From: JBCBSP01 sp039819095
GTDB taxonomy: Bacteria; Pseudomonadota; Alphaproteobacteria; Caulobacterales; Maricaulaceae
NCBI GenBank assembly: GCA_039819095.1
Contig: JBCBSP010000008.1
Location: forward strand, 1-64,000
Direction of reading: 5' to 3'
Length of the DNA stretch: 64,000 nucleotides
The notes under the pieces were generated by a model that did no database searches, was not told the origin of the DNA, and saw only the letters and a list, made by a program, of their open reading frames with translations. This document shows positions 33,530 through 42,346 of the stretch, one piece after another; positions within the stretch are counted from its first letter, which is position 1, and each line of letters begins with the position of its first letter. The position numbers and the translations under genes are program-made.

Positions 33530-33770
33530 GGAACCGCTCCTTGAATCATCGTGTTGGGCGGAACGCAAAGCCCCGCAAGCTGACGTCAGGCGATCGCACT
33601 GAAGACGGCGCGACGCGCGACGGGGAATTCGCGCGCGGTTTAGACGCTTTGGCGCGGCGCGTCCACACGAAGCCGGCGCCGCCGCGCCGCGCTCTTGCAT
33701 CCAAGCCCGCGCCCTGTCAGAACCCGGCACAAATCCGAGGCTCGGCCTCAACTATTCGCGGAGAGTTGAA

Positions 33771-34961
33771 ATGAAGGTCCTGGTTCTGGGCGGTGACGGT
33801 TTTTGTGGTTGGCCGAGCGCGCTGCATCTGTCCGCGCGCGGGCATGATGTGGTGATCGTGGACAATCTGTCCCGCCGCAAGATCGATATCGAGCTTGAGG
33901 TTGACAGCCTGACCCCGATCCGCCCGATCGGCGAGCGTCTGGCGGCCTGGAAAGAGGTCAGCGGAAAGACGATCGGCTTCAAGGATCTGAATATCGGCAA
34001 GGACTATCAGGAGCTGGTCGACCTGATCGCGGAAGAAAAGCCGGACGCCATCGTTCATTTCGCCGAACAGCGCGCTGCGCCCTACTCGATGAAGTCGGCC
34101 CGCCACAAGCGCTATACCGTCGATAATAACCTGAACGCCACCAATGATGTGCTCGCCGCCATCGTGGAATCCGGCGAGGATATTCATCTGGTTCATCTGG
34201 GCACGATGGGCGTGTATGGCTACGGCACGGCCGGGATGAAGATTCCTGAAGGATATCTCAAGGTTAAGGTGGAGACGGCTGAGGGCTTGAAGGATCAGGA
34301 AATCCTCTACCCGGCCAATCCAGGCTCCATCTATCACATGACCAAGACCCAGGATCAGCTCTTCTTCCACTTCTACAACAAGAACGACAAGGTGAAGATC
34401 ACCGATCTCCACCAGGGCATTGTCTGGGGCACCCAGACCGACGAGACCAAGAAGGACGACCGCCTGATCAACCGGTTCGACTATGATGGCGATTACGGCA
34501 CGGTTCTGAACCGCTTCCTGATGCAGGCGGCCATCGACTTCCCGCTGACCGTTCACGGAACCGGCGGCCAGACCCGCGCCTTCATCCACATCCAGGACAC
34601 CGTGCGCTGCATCGAGCTGGCCGTGACTAACCCGCCGCAGACCGGCGACCGGGTCCAGATCATGAACCAGATGACCGAGACGCACCGGGTGCGCGATCTG
34701 GCGAAAATGATCGCCGACCTCACCGATGCGCAGATCGCGCTTCTACCCAACCCGCGCAATGAGGCTGACGAGAACGATCTGCATGTGGAGAACGACACCT
34801 TCATCCAGATGGGTCTCAAACCGATCACCCTGGCCGAAGGCCTGCTGGAAGAGGTCACCGAGATCGCGCGCAAATACGCCGACCGGTGCGACCGCTCCAA
34901 GGTGAAATCGGTCTCCTACTGGAACAAGGCGCGCCAGGCGGCCGACCAGGAAACCGGCTAG
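33771..34961 (+). CDS. sqdB: UDP-sulfoquinovose synthase (SQD1/SqdB-like NAD-dependent epimerase)
   Basis: 396 residues of the extended SDR type. The Rossmann motif is VLVLGGDGFCGWPSALHLS; the SqdB hallmarks HFAEQRAAPYSMKS, LVHLGTMGVYGYG and YHMTKTQDQ (YxxxK-type catalytic pair) are all there. The enzyme makes UDP-sulfoquinovose from UDP-glucose and sulfite for the sulfolipid SQDG. In non-photosynthetic Alphaproteobacteria SQDG can replace phospholipid under phosphate starvation. No sulfolipid synthase is next to it, so the rest of the pathway would be elsewhere. It has its own terminator and diverges from gap. Confidence 0.92.
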   Translation: MKVLVLGGDGFCGWPSALHLSARGHDVVIVDNLSRRKIDIELEVDSLTPIRPIGERLAAWKEVSGKTIGFKDLNIGKDYQELVDLIAEEKPDAIVHFAEQRAAPYSMKSARHKRYTVDNNLNATNDVLAAIVESGEDIHLVHLGTMGVYGYGTAGMKIPEGYLKVKVETAEGLKDQEILYPANPGSIYHMTKTQDQLFFHFYNKNDKVKITDLHQGIVWGTQTDETKKDDRLINRFDYDGDYGTVLNRFLMQAAIDFPLTVHGTGGQTRAFIHIQDTVRCIELAVTNPPQTGDRVQIMNQMTETHRVRDLAKMIADLTDAQIALLPNPRNEADENDLHVENDTFIQMGLKPITLAEGLLEEVTEIARKYADRCDRSKVKSVSYWNKARQAADQETG

Positions 34962-34987
34962 GTCAGCGCCAGACCTGACATGACACA

Positions 34988-35018
34988 GCCCGCCGGGAGC
35001 GATCCTGGCGGGCTTTTC
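34988..35018 (+). terminator. Rho-independent terminator of sqdB-like gene
   Basis: GCCCGCC with CCTGGCGGGC pairing around AGCGAT (34988-35013), followed by TTTTCTT. A near copy lies at 37017-37050 in the same relation to a related start codon. Confidence 0.88.
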
Positions 35019-35089
35019 TTGCGTTTTTGTCATGCTTTTCACGCGGATGCGTTTTTTTCTTGGGCGCGGGCGATGCGAAGGTGTGCGTC

Positions 35090-35836
35090 ATGAGTTCGGC
35101 CTGGATGAATAAACTTGGCGTCTATCAGGAGAGCTGCGCGCGCCGCGGGCGGTCGGCGCTCGCCTGGCGCCATGAGGTCGGCTTCGACAACTTGCCGCCT
35201 CCGCATCTTCGGTTGCCTGAAACCCGGCTTAGCGTGAAGACCGAGACCCGATTTGATTGCTCCGGCGATATCGTGGATCAAAGGCATTGGGTAATGGGGC
35301 CCTCCCACACTCCAGCGTTCTTCGTCCCTCTCCCGGGGACACGCTATGAAGGTCGCTTCATCCTGCCTGAGGAGGCGATGGCGGTTCTCGGCATTCGTCC
35401 CGATGAAATCACCGACAAACGTGTGCCGCTCAGTGAGCTCAAACCCGGCTTGACCGGAGAGGACTTCCGGTTACGCCTCCCCGGAGACGAAACCACTTAT
35501 GCCGCTCGATTGATCCGGGCGAGCCGCGGACGAGCGCCCCTGGAGAAAGTTGCGGATCGCGTGGGGATCACCCTGCGCCATCTGCGACGCCTCATGAAGG
35601 AGCGCACGGGGCTAAGCCCGAAGGCGCTGGCCCGACGGCTTCAGGTGCAGGCCGCAATCGAGCGTGCGGACCAGAGCGCCTATCCCGATTGGGCCGATAT
35701 CGCTCTGGCGACCGGGTTCAGCGATCAGGCTCATCTCATTCGTTCGATGCGCAGCATCGCCGGCGACACCCCGGCCCGGCTTCACGCCGTCCGTCAGCGC
35801 CAGTCCGTTTTGTTCAATCGCGACGCTGTCACCTGA
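35090..35836 (+). CDS. AraC-family transcriptional regulator
   Basis: 248 residues from ATG 35090; another ATG at 35105 (MNKLGVYQESCAR) fits better with the duplicated copy downstream. The N-terminal about 140 residues resemble an effector-binding cupin-like domain without a recognised ligand; residues about 160-245 are the AraC DNA-binding domain with two helix-turn-helix motifs: LEKVADRVGITLRHLRRLMKERTG and DWADIALATGFSDQAHLIRSMR. It precedes a secreted-protein gene by 38 bp on the same strand, its likely target. Confidence 0.9.
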   Translation: MSSAWMNKLGVYQESCARRGRSALAWRHEVGFDNLPPPHLRLPETRLSVKTETRFDCSGDIVDQRHWVMGPSHTPAFFVPLPGTRYEGRFILPEEAMAVLGIRPDEITDKRVPLSELKPGLTGEDFRLRLPGDETTYAARLIRASRGRAPLEKVADRVGITLRHLRRLMKERTGLSPKALARRLQVQAAIERADQSAYPDWADIALATGFSDQAHLIRSMRSIAGDTPARLHAVRQRQSVLFNRDAVT

Positions 35837-35874
35837 CCCAGATTGGTGTCCAGCAACACTCTGGAGGCCAATCC

Positions 35875-36990
35875 GTGAAACAACTTCTTTCTTCCTTGCT
35901 CGTCGTTACATGTGCCGGGATGGCGGGCGCACAGGACCCCCAAACGCTAACCTTTGACGACGAGGTGTGGACGATTGACGCCCAGCACGCTCAGCTCGTG
36001 GAGCGATTGGGCCAACCCGCCTTGCACTGGCATACCGGTTTCGTCTGGCTCGATCAGCGCCAGCTCGGGACTGGCGAACTCCGTTTCGACCTCTCGCTAA
36101 GCGGCATGCCTGGTTATACCGGCGTGATCTGGCATGCGCAGAGCCGGGGCGACTGGGAGAAATTCTATTTTCGTCATCACCTCAGCGGTTTGCCGGATTC
36201 AGTGCAATACACTCCCGCCTTCGACGGCGTGACCGCCTGGCAGATTCACGCCGACAGCGATTTCATGAGCGTCGTTAACCACGAGACTGAACGTTGGATG
36301 GCGGTGCGCGTGGTGATCGGGGAAGACAGCGCCGACATCTACATGGATGGCGAGCTGATCCACCACGTGCCTGACCTGCTCCGTGATGAAAGCGGCGGCG
36401 GTATCGGGTTCTGGAATTTCGGCCTGGAAGACCAGCACTCGGCCTTTATCCGCAATGTCGAGATCATCAACACCCCCAATCCCGAAATCAAAGGAAGGTC
36501 GACAGGCGTCACACACGACTTGCCCGACGGCCTGGTGACAGAGTGGCGTGTATCGGCGCCCTTCAGCGAAGCGCGGCTCGCCACAGAGACGGTCGCGGAT
36601 GTCCGGGCCGGTTTGGCGGATTGGACAACGTTGGCGGTGGAAGCCAACGGCATCGCCAATCTTGCCCGGGCGGCGCGCATCAGCGAGGGCAATACCGTGC
36701 TCGCCGAGGCCACGCTCACATCCCCGTCCGCACAGACAGTCAATCTCAGCTTCGGTTATTCCGATCGCGTCGTCGTGACATTGAATGGCGAGCGTTTGTT
36801 TGCGGGCAATAATACATTCTTAACCCGGGACTATCGCTATCTCGGAACGGTGACGCGCCATGTGGCCGTGCCGCTTGATTTGCAGCCGGGAGACAACACG
36901 CTGACCTTCGCCCTGTCCGAACTGGTCGGCGGCTGGGCCGTCACGGCGGACATTCAGGGTGGAGACGGCGTTGAGTTGACGTCGCATTGA
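35875..36990 (+). CDS. Secreted protein with concanavalin-type fold, probable sugar-binding
   Basis: 371 residues from a GTG at 35875 with GGAGG seven bases upstream. A signal peptide ends at GMAGAQDPQ. Residues about 45-200 look like a DUF1080/LamG-type jelly roll (LRFDLSLSGMPGYTGVIWHAQ, WMAVRVVIGEDSADIYMDGE, GGGIGFWNFG), and about 240-370 is a second beta-rich part (VVVTLNGERLFAGNN, LQPGDNTLTFALSELVGGW). These folds bind or hydrolyse carbohydrates; no catalytic residues can be named. Probably controlled by the AraC gene upstream. It is followed by a terminator. Confidence 0.75.
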   Translation: MKQLLSSLLVVTCAGMAGAQDPQTLTFDDEVWTIDAQHAQLVERLGQPALHWHTGFVWLDQRQLGTGELRFDLSLSGMPGYTGVIWHAQSRGDWEKFYFRHHLSGLPDSVQYTPAFDGVTAWQIHADSDFMSVVNHETERWMAVRVVIGEDSADIYMDGELIHHVPDLLRDESGGGIGFWNFGLEDQHSAFIRNVEIINTPNPEIKGRSTGVTHDLPDGLVTEWRVSAPFSEARLATETVADVRAGLADWTTLAVEANGIANLARAARISEGNTVLAEATLTSPSAQTVNLSFGYSDRVVVTLNGERLFAGNNTFLTRDYRYLGTVTRHVAVPLDLQPGDNTLTFALSELVGGWAVTADIQGGDGVELTSH

Positions 36991-37016
36991 GCCTTCATGG
37001 CCCCGGCGAACGCAAC

Positions 37017-37050
37017 AAGCCCGCTCGGATTGCCGGGCGGGCTTTGCTTT
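37017..37050 (+). terminator. Rho-independent terminator after the secreted-protein gene
   Basis: AAGCCCGC (37017-37024) pairs with GCGGGCTT (37037-37044), extended by CGG/CCG, and TTGCTTTC follows. It resembles the terminator at 34988-35018 and is part of the duplicated leader. Confidence 0.85.
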
Positions 37051-37132
37051 CTCGAAACCCACCCGCTTCACGCGAATGCTTTTTCCCTGAACGGGCCTGG
37101 AGCGTCAGTCTCTTCCCATCACAGAGCAGTGG

Positions 37133-37290
37133 ATGAACCGTCTCGGAGTCTATCAGGAGGCCCGCGCCGGGCGCATGGCGCGCGGCCTGTCGTTGAAAGC
37201 GTCGCCGCAGTTCGGCGAGTATCTGCGCCGTCCCCACTGCGATGATCTCGGCGCCCTGCGTGATGCGGCGGCAAGCCGCCTGACGACGCT
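37133..37290 (+). pseudogene. Remnant of a second AraC-regulator start (MNRLGVYQE)
   Basis: The + frame from 37133 begins MNRLGVYQEARAGR, matching MNKLGVYQESCAR of the AraC gene; the distance from terminator start to this ATG is 116 bp, against 117 bp for the intact gene. After about 50 codons nothing AraC-like follows, and a shift to the frame of the next ORF near 37264-37294 would be needed to continue. I read it as a truncated duplicate, or the beginning of a gene broken by a frameshift. Confidence 0.5.
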
Positions 37291-37293
37291 CGA

Positions 37294-38205
37294 TTGCTTG
37301 ATGAGATCGAACGCAGCATGCGGATTTACGCCGCGTTCAGGGCCGGTCAGCGCGGCGACGGACCGCGCGGCGTCTCCGATGCTGATCGCGAGGCTTTCAT
37401 GGGCGAGAACCTGGGTCGCGCGCTCACCGCGCTTGGCGAAGGCGGGGCCGAACCACCCCGCATGATCGTCTTCATCGGCGGGCACGCCGCGCGCATCGCC
37501 GAGGCGAGCGGCGCGGCAAGCCTGCACATTGGCGTTCCTCGGTATCAGCCTGACGATGTTGCTTCCCCGCCGGACCTGTTCACCGCGACCAAAGCGGTGC
37601 TGATTGACACCAACGGCGTTCTGAATGGAAGCGATGAGGCTGCGTTCGCCGGGCTTGAGCCCTCCCTGTTGCCTGACCTGCAAGGCTTCGACGCGCTGAC
37701 CTATCTTAAAGAGGCGCCGCACGCCAGTCTTAAAGAGGCGCCGCACGAGCCGCGCTCCATCATGTTGCGCCATAAAACGTCCTTCCGGACAACCATGCTG
37801 ACTGCCCTCGTCATGGGCCTTATCGTCGCCGCGCTGTCGCTCATCAGCCTTCTTCCAACCGTCCGGGCCGGCGCACGCACCGCGCTGGGACGCAGCGCAG
37901 CCGCGCCCGCCTTGCTGCGCTGGGCGCCGATGGCCGCTTTGGCTCTGGTCATGGGGTTGACCCTTTCGCTGCAATTGACCGCCATTATGGAGCCGGGCGC
38001 GGCCGGGGCGATGACTTCTGCTTCGGGCCTCCACGGGCTCTTGCTGGTGATAGGCGGGCGGCTTGCGACCGGACTTGTCATTCTGGCGCTGATGCGAGGC
38101 TGGTTCGCCTTGGGTTCGCGCCTTCTCTATGCCGTCTGCGGGCTGTCGGTCCTCACCCTGGCGCTATGGATGCGCTACTGGAATCTGGGCGGCATGTTCG
38201 CCTGA
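37294..38205 (+). CDS. Chimeric membrane protein: erythromycin-esterase-like tail plus membrane domain
   Basis: 303 residues from a TTG at 37294; the frame is open from 37264. Residues 1-155 (MRIYAAFRAGQRGDG, EAFMGENLGRALTALGEGG, RMIVFIGGHAARIAE) resemble the C-terminal half of erythromycin-esterase-like hydrolases, without the expected N-terminal half. Residues about 165-303 hold four hydrophobic helices (TALVMGLIVAALSLISLLP, LVMGLTLSLQLTAIM, HGLLLVIGGRLATGLVILAL, VCGLSVLTLALWMRYWNL), like the membrane tails of some serine hydrolases. There is no good start or ribosome binding site. It looks like a fusion of two gene fragments, perhaps not functional. Confidence 0.45.
   Translation: MLDEIERSMRIYAAFRAGQRGDGPRGVSDADREAFMGENLGRALTALGEGGAEPPRMIVFIGGHAARIAEASGAASLHIGVPRYQPDDVASPPDLFTATKAVLIDTNGVLNGSDEAAFAGLEPSLLPDLQGFDALTYLKEAPHASLKEAPHEPRSIMLRHKTSFRTTMLTALVMGLIVAALSLISLLPTVRAGARTALGRSAAAPALLRWAPMAALALVMGLTLSLQLTAIMEPGAAGAMTSASGLHGLLLVIGGRLATGLVILALMRGWFALGSRLLYAVCGLSVLTLALWMRYWNLGGMFA
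37704..37751 (+). repeat. Tandem 24-bp duplication
   Basis: TCTTAAAGAGGCGCCGCACG occurs at 37704-37723 and again at 37728-37747; the 24-bp unit gives LKEAPHAS then LKEAPHEP. It sits between the hydrolase-like and the membrane part of the chimeric ORF. Confidence 0.85.
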
Positions 38206-38294
38206 TCGATCTGAAGCTCGCGCCGTTAGCGACGGATCGGCGCCTGTCCGCCCGTTGCATCCCCTGAACGCTATTCGGCGTCAGGAGGACAGGC

Positions 38295-39773
38295 ATGGCG
38301 GATGATGCGGTTCTGAATGCTGAGGCCGGACCGGCAGACGCGTCTGAGGGCCAGGAATATGCAGCCGGCCTTTCAGTTTCGCGCGCTGATATGGGGCTGA
38401 GCGCGCCACCCGGCGATGTCAGCGGGGCGGTCGCAACCAACCGGTTCGGCATGGGTGCGCGTCCTGGCGAGATCGAAACCGCCTCAAGCGATCCGGTGCG
38501 CTATCTGCGCGATCAGGTTCGTGCAAGCGGTGGCCCGGCCTTGCCGGAGCTGACCGGTTCAAAAGCGGCCTATCGCACCGTGATCACCTATCAAGAGGTG
38601 ATCCGGCGCGCGCAGGACGGCGATTATGACGATCCTGATGCGGTGGTCGCCGCCGCGCAGCAGGATCTGGTCCGCCCGCGGCTTGAGCACACTTTCGCGC
38701 GCACGCGCCTGGCGGCGATGACTGCGGACAGTTTCGCCGAGCGCTGGGTGCGGTTCTGGTCAAACCATTTTTCGGTCTCTGCGGTGGGCGGCGACATGAT
38801 TCCCACAGCCGCCACGCTGGAGGCTGAAGCGATCCGCCCGAACGCGTTCAAGCGATTTGATGAGCTCGCGCTGGCCGCCGATCTGCACATCGCGATGCTG
38901 CTCTACCTGGACAATATCTTCTCCATCGGACCGAATTCGCCGGCCGGCTCCACCTTCGGTGTCGGGATGAATGAGAATCTGGCGCGTGAGATTCTCGAGC
39001 TTCATACGATCGGCGTGGAGGGCGGCTACCGTCAGAGCGATGTCGAAGCCTTCGCACGAGCGCTGACCGGCTGGACAGTCGGCAATCCGCGCATCCACCC
39101 CGAAGCGCGCTGGGGTGAGGCGCTGTTCGATGAGCGCCTGCACGAGCCCGGCCCGCAGACGGTTATGGGCGTGACCTATGCCGACACCGGCGCGGATCAG
39201 GCGCGGGCCATCCTTTCCAACCTGGCGCAACATCCCGCCATCGCTCGACGCATGGCGGAGAAGCTGGCGCGTCATTTCTTCTCAGACCAGCCAAGCAAGC
39301 CGCAAATCCGCCATATCGAGCGCGCCTGGCGTTGGTCAGGCGGGGATTTGGCGGTCGTTGCGCGGGCTCTGGCTTCCGTGCCTGACGCCTTCGATATGGC
39401 GCCGGTTAAATTCAAGCCGCCCGAAGAGTATGTCATATCCGCCCTGCGTGCCCTTGATGCGTCCATGCTCAGCTTTGGAGAGCTGATGACAACCTTTCAG
39501 GCGATCGGTCAGGCACCGTTCAGCGCCCCCTCGCCGGAAGGCTGGCCCGATGATGAATCCAGCTGGGCGAACCCGGATGCGATCAAGAAGCGGTTGGAAT
39601 ATGTCAACGCTCTGGCGCGCCAGCTCGGCGGTGATGGCGAGCCCCTCATGCGCGGCTATTCAGCCCTTGGTCATCGGCTTGATCCGGATACGGAACTTGC
39701 CGTCTCGCGCGCTGAAAGCGAGTTGCAGGGGTTGACCCTTCTGCTCATGGCGCCGGACTTCCTGCGTCGCTGA
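38295..39773 (+). CDS. DUF1800 family protein
   Basis: 492 residues with AGGAGG ten bases before the ATG. The family core is intact: WVRFWSNHFSVS, MLLYLDN, NENLAREILELHTIGVEGGYRQSDV and ARALTGWTVGN, then GQDQARAILSNLAQHPAIARRMAEKLARHF-like helices. Function is unknown; members are nearly always encoded beside a DUF1501 protein and occur with secreted proteins of Planctomycetes and Proteobacteria. No obvious signal peptide. The DUF1501 gene follows 29 bp later. Confidence 0.92.
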   Translation: MADDAVLNAEAGPADASEGQEYAAGLSVSRADMGLSAPPGDVSGAVATNRFGMGARPGEIETASSDPVRYLRDQVRASGGPALPELTGSKAAYRTVITYQEVIRRAQDGDYDDPDAVVAAAQQDLVRPRLEHTFARTRLAAMTADSFAERWVRFWSNHFSVSAVGGDMIPTAATLEAEAIRPNAFKRFDELALAADLHIAMLLYLDNIFSIGPNSPAGSTFGVGMNENLAREILELHTIGVEGGYRQSDVEAFARALTGWTVGNPRIHPEARWGEALFDERLHEPGPQTVMGVTYADTGADQARAILSNLAQHPAIARRMAEKLARHFFSDQPSKPQIRHIERAWRWSGGDLAVVARALASVPDAFDMAPVKFKPPEEYVISALRALDASMLSFGELMTTFQAIGQAPFSAPSPEGWPDDESSWANPDAIKKRLEYVNALARQLGGDGEPLMRGYSALGHRLDPDTELAVSRAESELQGLTLLLMAPDFLRR

Positions 39774-39802
39774 TTGTTCGGGCTGAAGACAAGGAGAGCG
39801 TC

Positions 39803-40975
39803 ATGACCCGTTTCACGCTGAACCGCCGCCGGCTTTTGATGGCCGGTCTCGCCGGACTGGGCATGACCGCGCCGGGCCTGACGGCGAGTTTTGCCCAGAC
39901 GCCGGGTCCGGGCGGCCGGAAACTTGTTCTCGTCATCCTTCGCGGTGCGATGGACGGGCTGGCCGCGCTCGCGCCGACAGCTGATCCGCTGTATACGGAC
40001 TATAGAGGCGGGCTCGCCCTGATGCGCGGAACGCCGCTGGCGGGCGGCTTCACGCTGCACCCTGCGCTTTCAACTCTGGCCTCGCTCTGGTCACGTGGTC
40101 AGGCGCTTGGAATTCAGGCCATCGCCACCCCCTATCGCGATCGTAGTCATTTCGACGGTCAGGACTTGTTGGAGACCGGCGGTCAGCGGGCCGGGCTGAA
40201 CTCGGACGGTTGGCTGAACCGCGTGCTTCAGGTGCTGGGCGGCGCGGCTCCCGGCGCGCTGGGCGTGGGCGGATCCTTGCCCTTGGTCTTACGCGGTGCG
40301 GCGCCCGCCTCCAGCTGGTCGCCGCCTGTCCTGCCGGAAGTCGACCCCTCCACAGTCACGCGCCTGATGGATCTGTATGCTGATGATGTGGTGCTCTCGG
40401 AAGCTCTGATGCTTGCGATCGAGACCGATCTGATCGCCGGGGATATTGGCGATGATACCGGCGGGCGGGTGACGCCGGCTGATCTCGCCTCAGCGGCGGC
40501 CAGCCTCATGATCGCGAATGACGGTCCTGATCTGGCGGTGCTGGAGCTGGAGGGCTGGGATACGCACGTCAATCAGGGTGCGGATGAGGGTCAGCTGGCG
40601 AACCGACTTAGCGAGCTGGACGCTGCGATCGACGCGCTTCAGGCCGGACTCGGCGCCTATTGGGGTGATACCGCGGTCATGGTGACGACGGAGTTTGGCC
40701 GTACGGTCCGCGTCAATGGGGGCGGCGGAACCGATCACGGCACGGGCGGCGCGGCCTTTCTGCTCGGGGGCGCTGTGCGCGGCGGCGATGTCATAGGCGA
40801 CTGGCCGGGGCTGAATGATCTGTATGAGGATCGTGATCTGCGCCCGGCCAATGATATGCGCAGCCTGTTCAAGGGCGTTCTGCGCGATCATTGGGGTGTC
40901 GATCCCAGCGTGCTTGATACGACGGTCTTCCCGGACAGCGCCGGTGTTGCGCCCTTCAGCAATCTGATTATCTAG
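39803..40975 (+). CDS. DUF1501 family protein, Tat-exported
   Basis: 390 residues with a Tat-type signal: NRRRLLMAGLAGLGM before a hydrophobic run ending at SFAQT. The DUF1501 core is recognisable: LVLVILRGAMDGLAALAPTADP, PYRDRSHFDGQDLLETGG, LAVLELEGWDTHVNQG and MVTTEFGRTVRVNGGGGTDHGTGG, related to the sulfatase/alkaline-phosphatase fold with metal-binding His and Asp. With its partner DUF1800 it is likely to act in the periplasm. It is convergent with the propeller-like gene: the two stops share CTAG (40972-40975). Confidence 0.93.
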   Translation: MTRFTLNRRRLLMAGLAGLGMTAPGLTASFAQTPGPGGRKLVLVILRGAMDGLAALAPTADPLYTDYRGGLALMRGTPLAGGFTLHPALSTLASLWSRGQALGIQAIATPYRDRSHFDGQDLLETGGQRAGLNSDGWLNRVLQVLGGAAPGALGVGGSLPLVLRGAAPASSWSPPVLPEVDPSTVTRLMDLYADDVVLSEALMLAIETDLIAGDIGDDTGGRVTPADLASAAASLMIANDGPDLAVLELEGWDTHVNQGADEGQLANRLSELDAAIDALQAGLGAYWGDTAVMVTTEFGRTVRVNGGGGTDHGTGGAAFLLGGAVRGGDVIGDWPGLNDLYEDRDLRPANDMRSLFKGVLRDHWGVDPSVLDTTVFPDSAGVAPFSNLII

Positions 40976-42276
40976 TTCGGGTCCTGCGCCAGCGTCAGGA
41001 TGCGGGCCGGTTCGCGTTCGCCCGCCTCAGTGTCTTCGTCTTCAGGAAAGGCCGCCCAGCGCGCGTTCGCCAGAAGGAAAAGCCGCCCATCGCCTGCGCG
41101 GATCTGCGTGGGTTCTCCGAATGCGGGATGGCCGCTCAGCACCGGCTCGGCGCTGACCGTGTGATCACCGGTGAACGTGATGCGCAGCAGGGCGTGCGGG
41201 TCTGCGCCATTGCGCACTGCGAACAGCACGTCGCCGCGCCCGGCGGTCAGCCCGTCCAGACCGATCAGGCTGGCAGTCTCGCTTTCAACGCGTCGCGCCT
41301 GACCGTCAGCCAGGTCGATGCGCCACAGCCCCATCGCATAGTCTGCGGCCCAGAGCGCGCCGCGCGCTACGGCCAGGCCCTGCAGCGAGACATAGCGACT
41401 GTCCTGGCTGAATATTTCCGGCTCCGCATCCGGCGCGCTCAGCCGGTAGATTCGCCCGGCTTCGGCGTCGCTGGCGTAAACCACGCCTTCGGCGACCATG
41501 ACATCGCCGATCCGCGCCGCGCCGTCGATCTCGATCCTGCGCACCAGAGAGGCGTCATTCAGATCGAACGCGAAAAGCGCGGTCGATTGCGGCGCCTCAC
41601 CCGGCGTCTGCGGGACTGGCGCGCTGGCCACATAGAGAAGCCGATGGCGCCGATCCACGGCGAGCCCCAGCACCGAACTCAGCCCTTCCGCCGCGCCGGC
41701 GATCTTCTCCGGCGCGCCGGGATCGAAGGGCTCCACGCGCCATATGCCCGGCTCGGCCACCCCGCCGAGAAAGAGCCGCTCGGTTTCGATATCGACGGCG
41801 ACGGCTTCAATCAGCGCGTCTTCTAGCGGAACGCGGGCGAATTCGCGCGCCTGCCCGCGCGGGGCTGAATTGCCGGCGAGCCGTTCAGCCAGGGCGGCGT
41901 ACCGGTCGCTATCGGTTTCGGCGAGCCGCTCACCGGCCTCGCCGAGATCATCAAGCTGGAAGACCAGCCCGGCGCGCGCGATTGTTTCCAGCGCCGTCCA
42001 CAGACCGGCTTCATCACCGGAGCGCGCCGCGATCAGCACCGCATTGTTCAACAGCCGCGGATGGCCGGGCTGGATCATCAGCGCCGCGTTATTGGTGCGC
42101 CGGGCCGACACCCAGTCTTCCACCCGCGCCGCTTCAAGGGTGGCGTTGCGCAGACCGAGCACGCTCTGGCGCAGATCCGGCGGGTCCGCCTCTTCGCTCT
42201 GGGCGATCGCGCTCGGCGCAGAGACCAACAGCAGCGCGACGGCGGCGGCGAGGGCGGGGATGAGCTTGAACGTCAT
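40972..42276 (-). CDS. Secreted propeller-like hypothetical protein
   Basis: 434 residues from the ATG at 42276; the track-like upstream extension lacks a signal. A signal peptide (MTFKLIPALAAAVALLLVSAPSAIA) precedes an acidic region and then a helical part. From about residue 150 there are repeats like LAVDRRHRLLYVASAP, GDVMVAEGVVYASDAEAGRIYRL, GLAVARGALWAADYAMGLWRID and LDGLTAGRGDVLFAVRNG, typical of an NHL- or SMP-30-type beta-propeller. No catalytic or metal ligands assigned. It is 70 bp downstream of argG on the same strand. Confidence 0.75.
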   Translation of the reverse strand: MTFKLIPALAAAVALLLVSAPSAIAQSEEADPPDLRQSVLGLRNATLEAARVEDWVSARRTNNAALMIQPGHPRLLNNAVLIAARSGDEAGLWTALETIARAGLVFQLDDLGEAGERLAETDSDRYAALAERLAGNSAPRGQAREFARVPLEDALIEAVAVDIETERLFLGGVAEPGIWRVEPFDPGAPEKIAGAAEGLSSVLGLAVDRRHRLLYVASAPVPQTPGEAPQSTALFAFDLNDASLVRRIEIDGAARIGDVMVAEGVVYASDAEAGRIYRLSAPDAEPEIFSQDSRYVSLQGLAVARGALWAADYAMGLWRIDLADGQARRVESETASLIGLDGLTAGRGDVLFAVRNGADPHALLRITFTGDHTVSAEPVLSGHPAFGEPTQIRAGDGRLFLLANARWAAFPEDEDTEAGEREPARILTLAQDPN

Positions 42277-42346
42277 GGGTTGCGAGTTTCTTCGCATGCG
42301 GCGCCGGGAACAAGGCCCGCAGCGGGCGGTTTCGCGTTTCGGGCCT

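Noticed and set aside
33717..34685. Minus-strand frame of 322 codons
   Set aside because: It is opposite the sqdB-like gene and has no domain or start site of its own.
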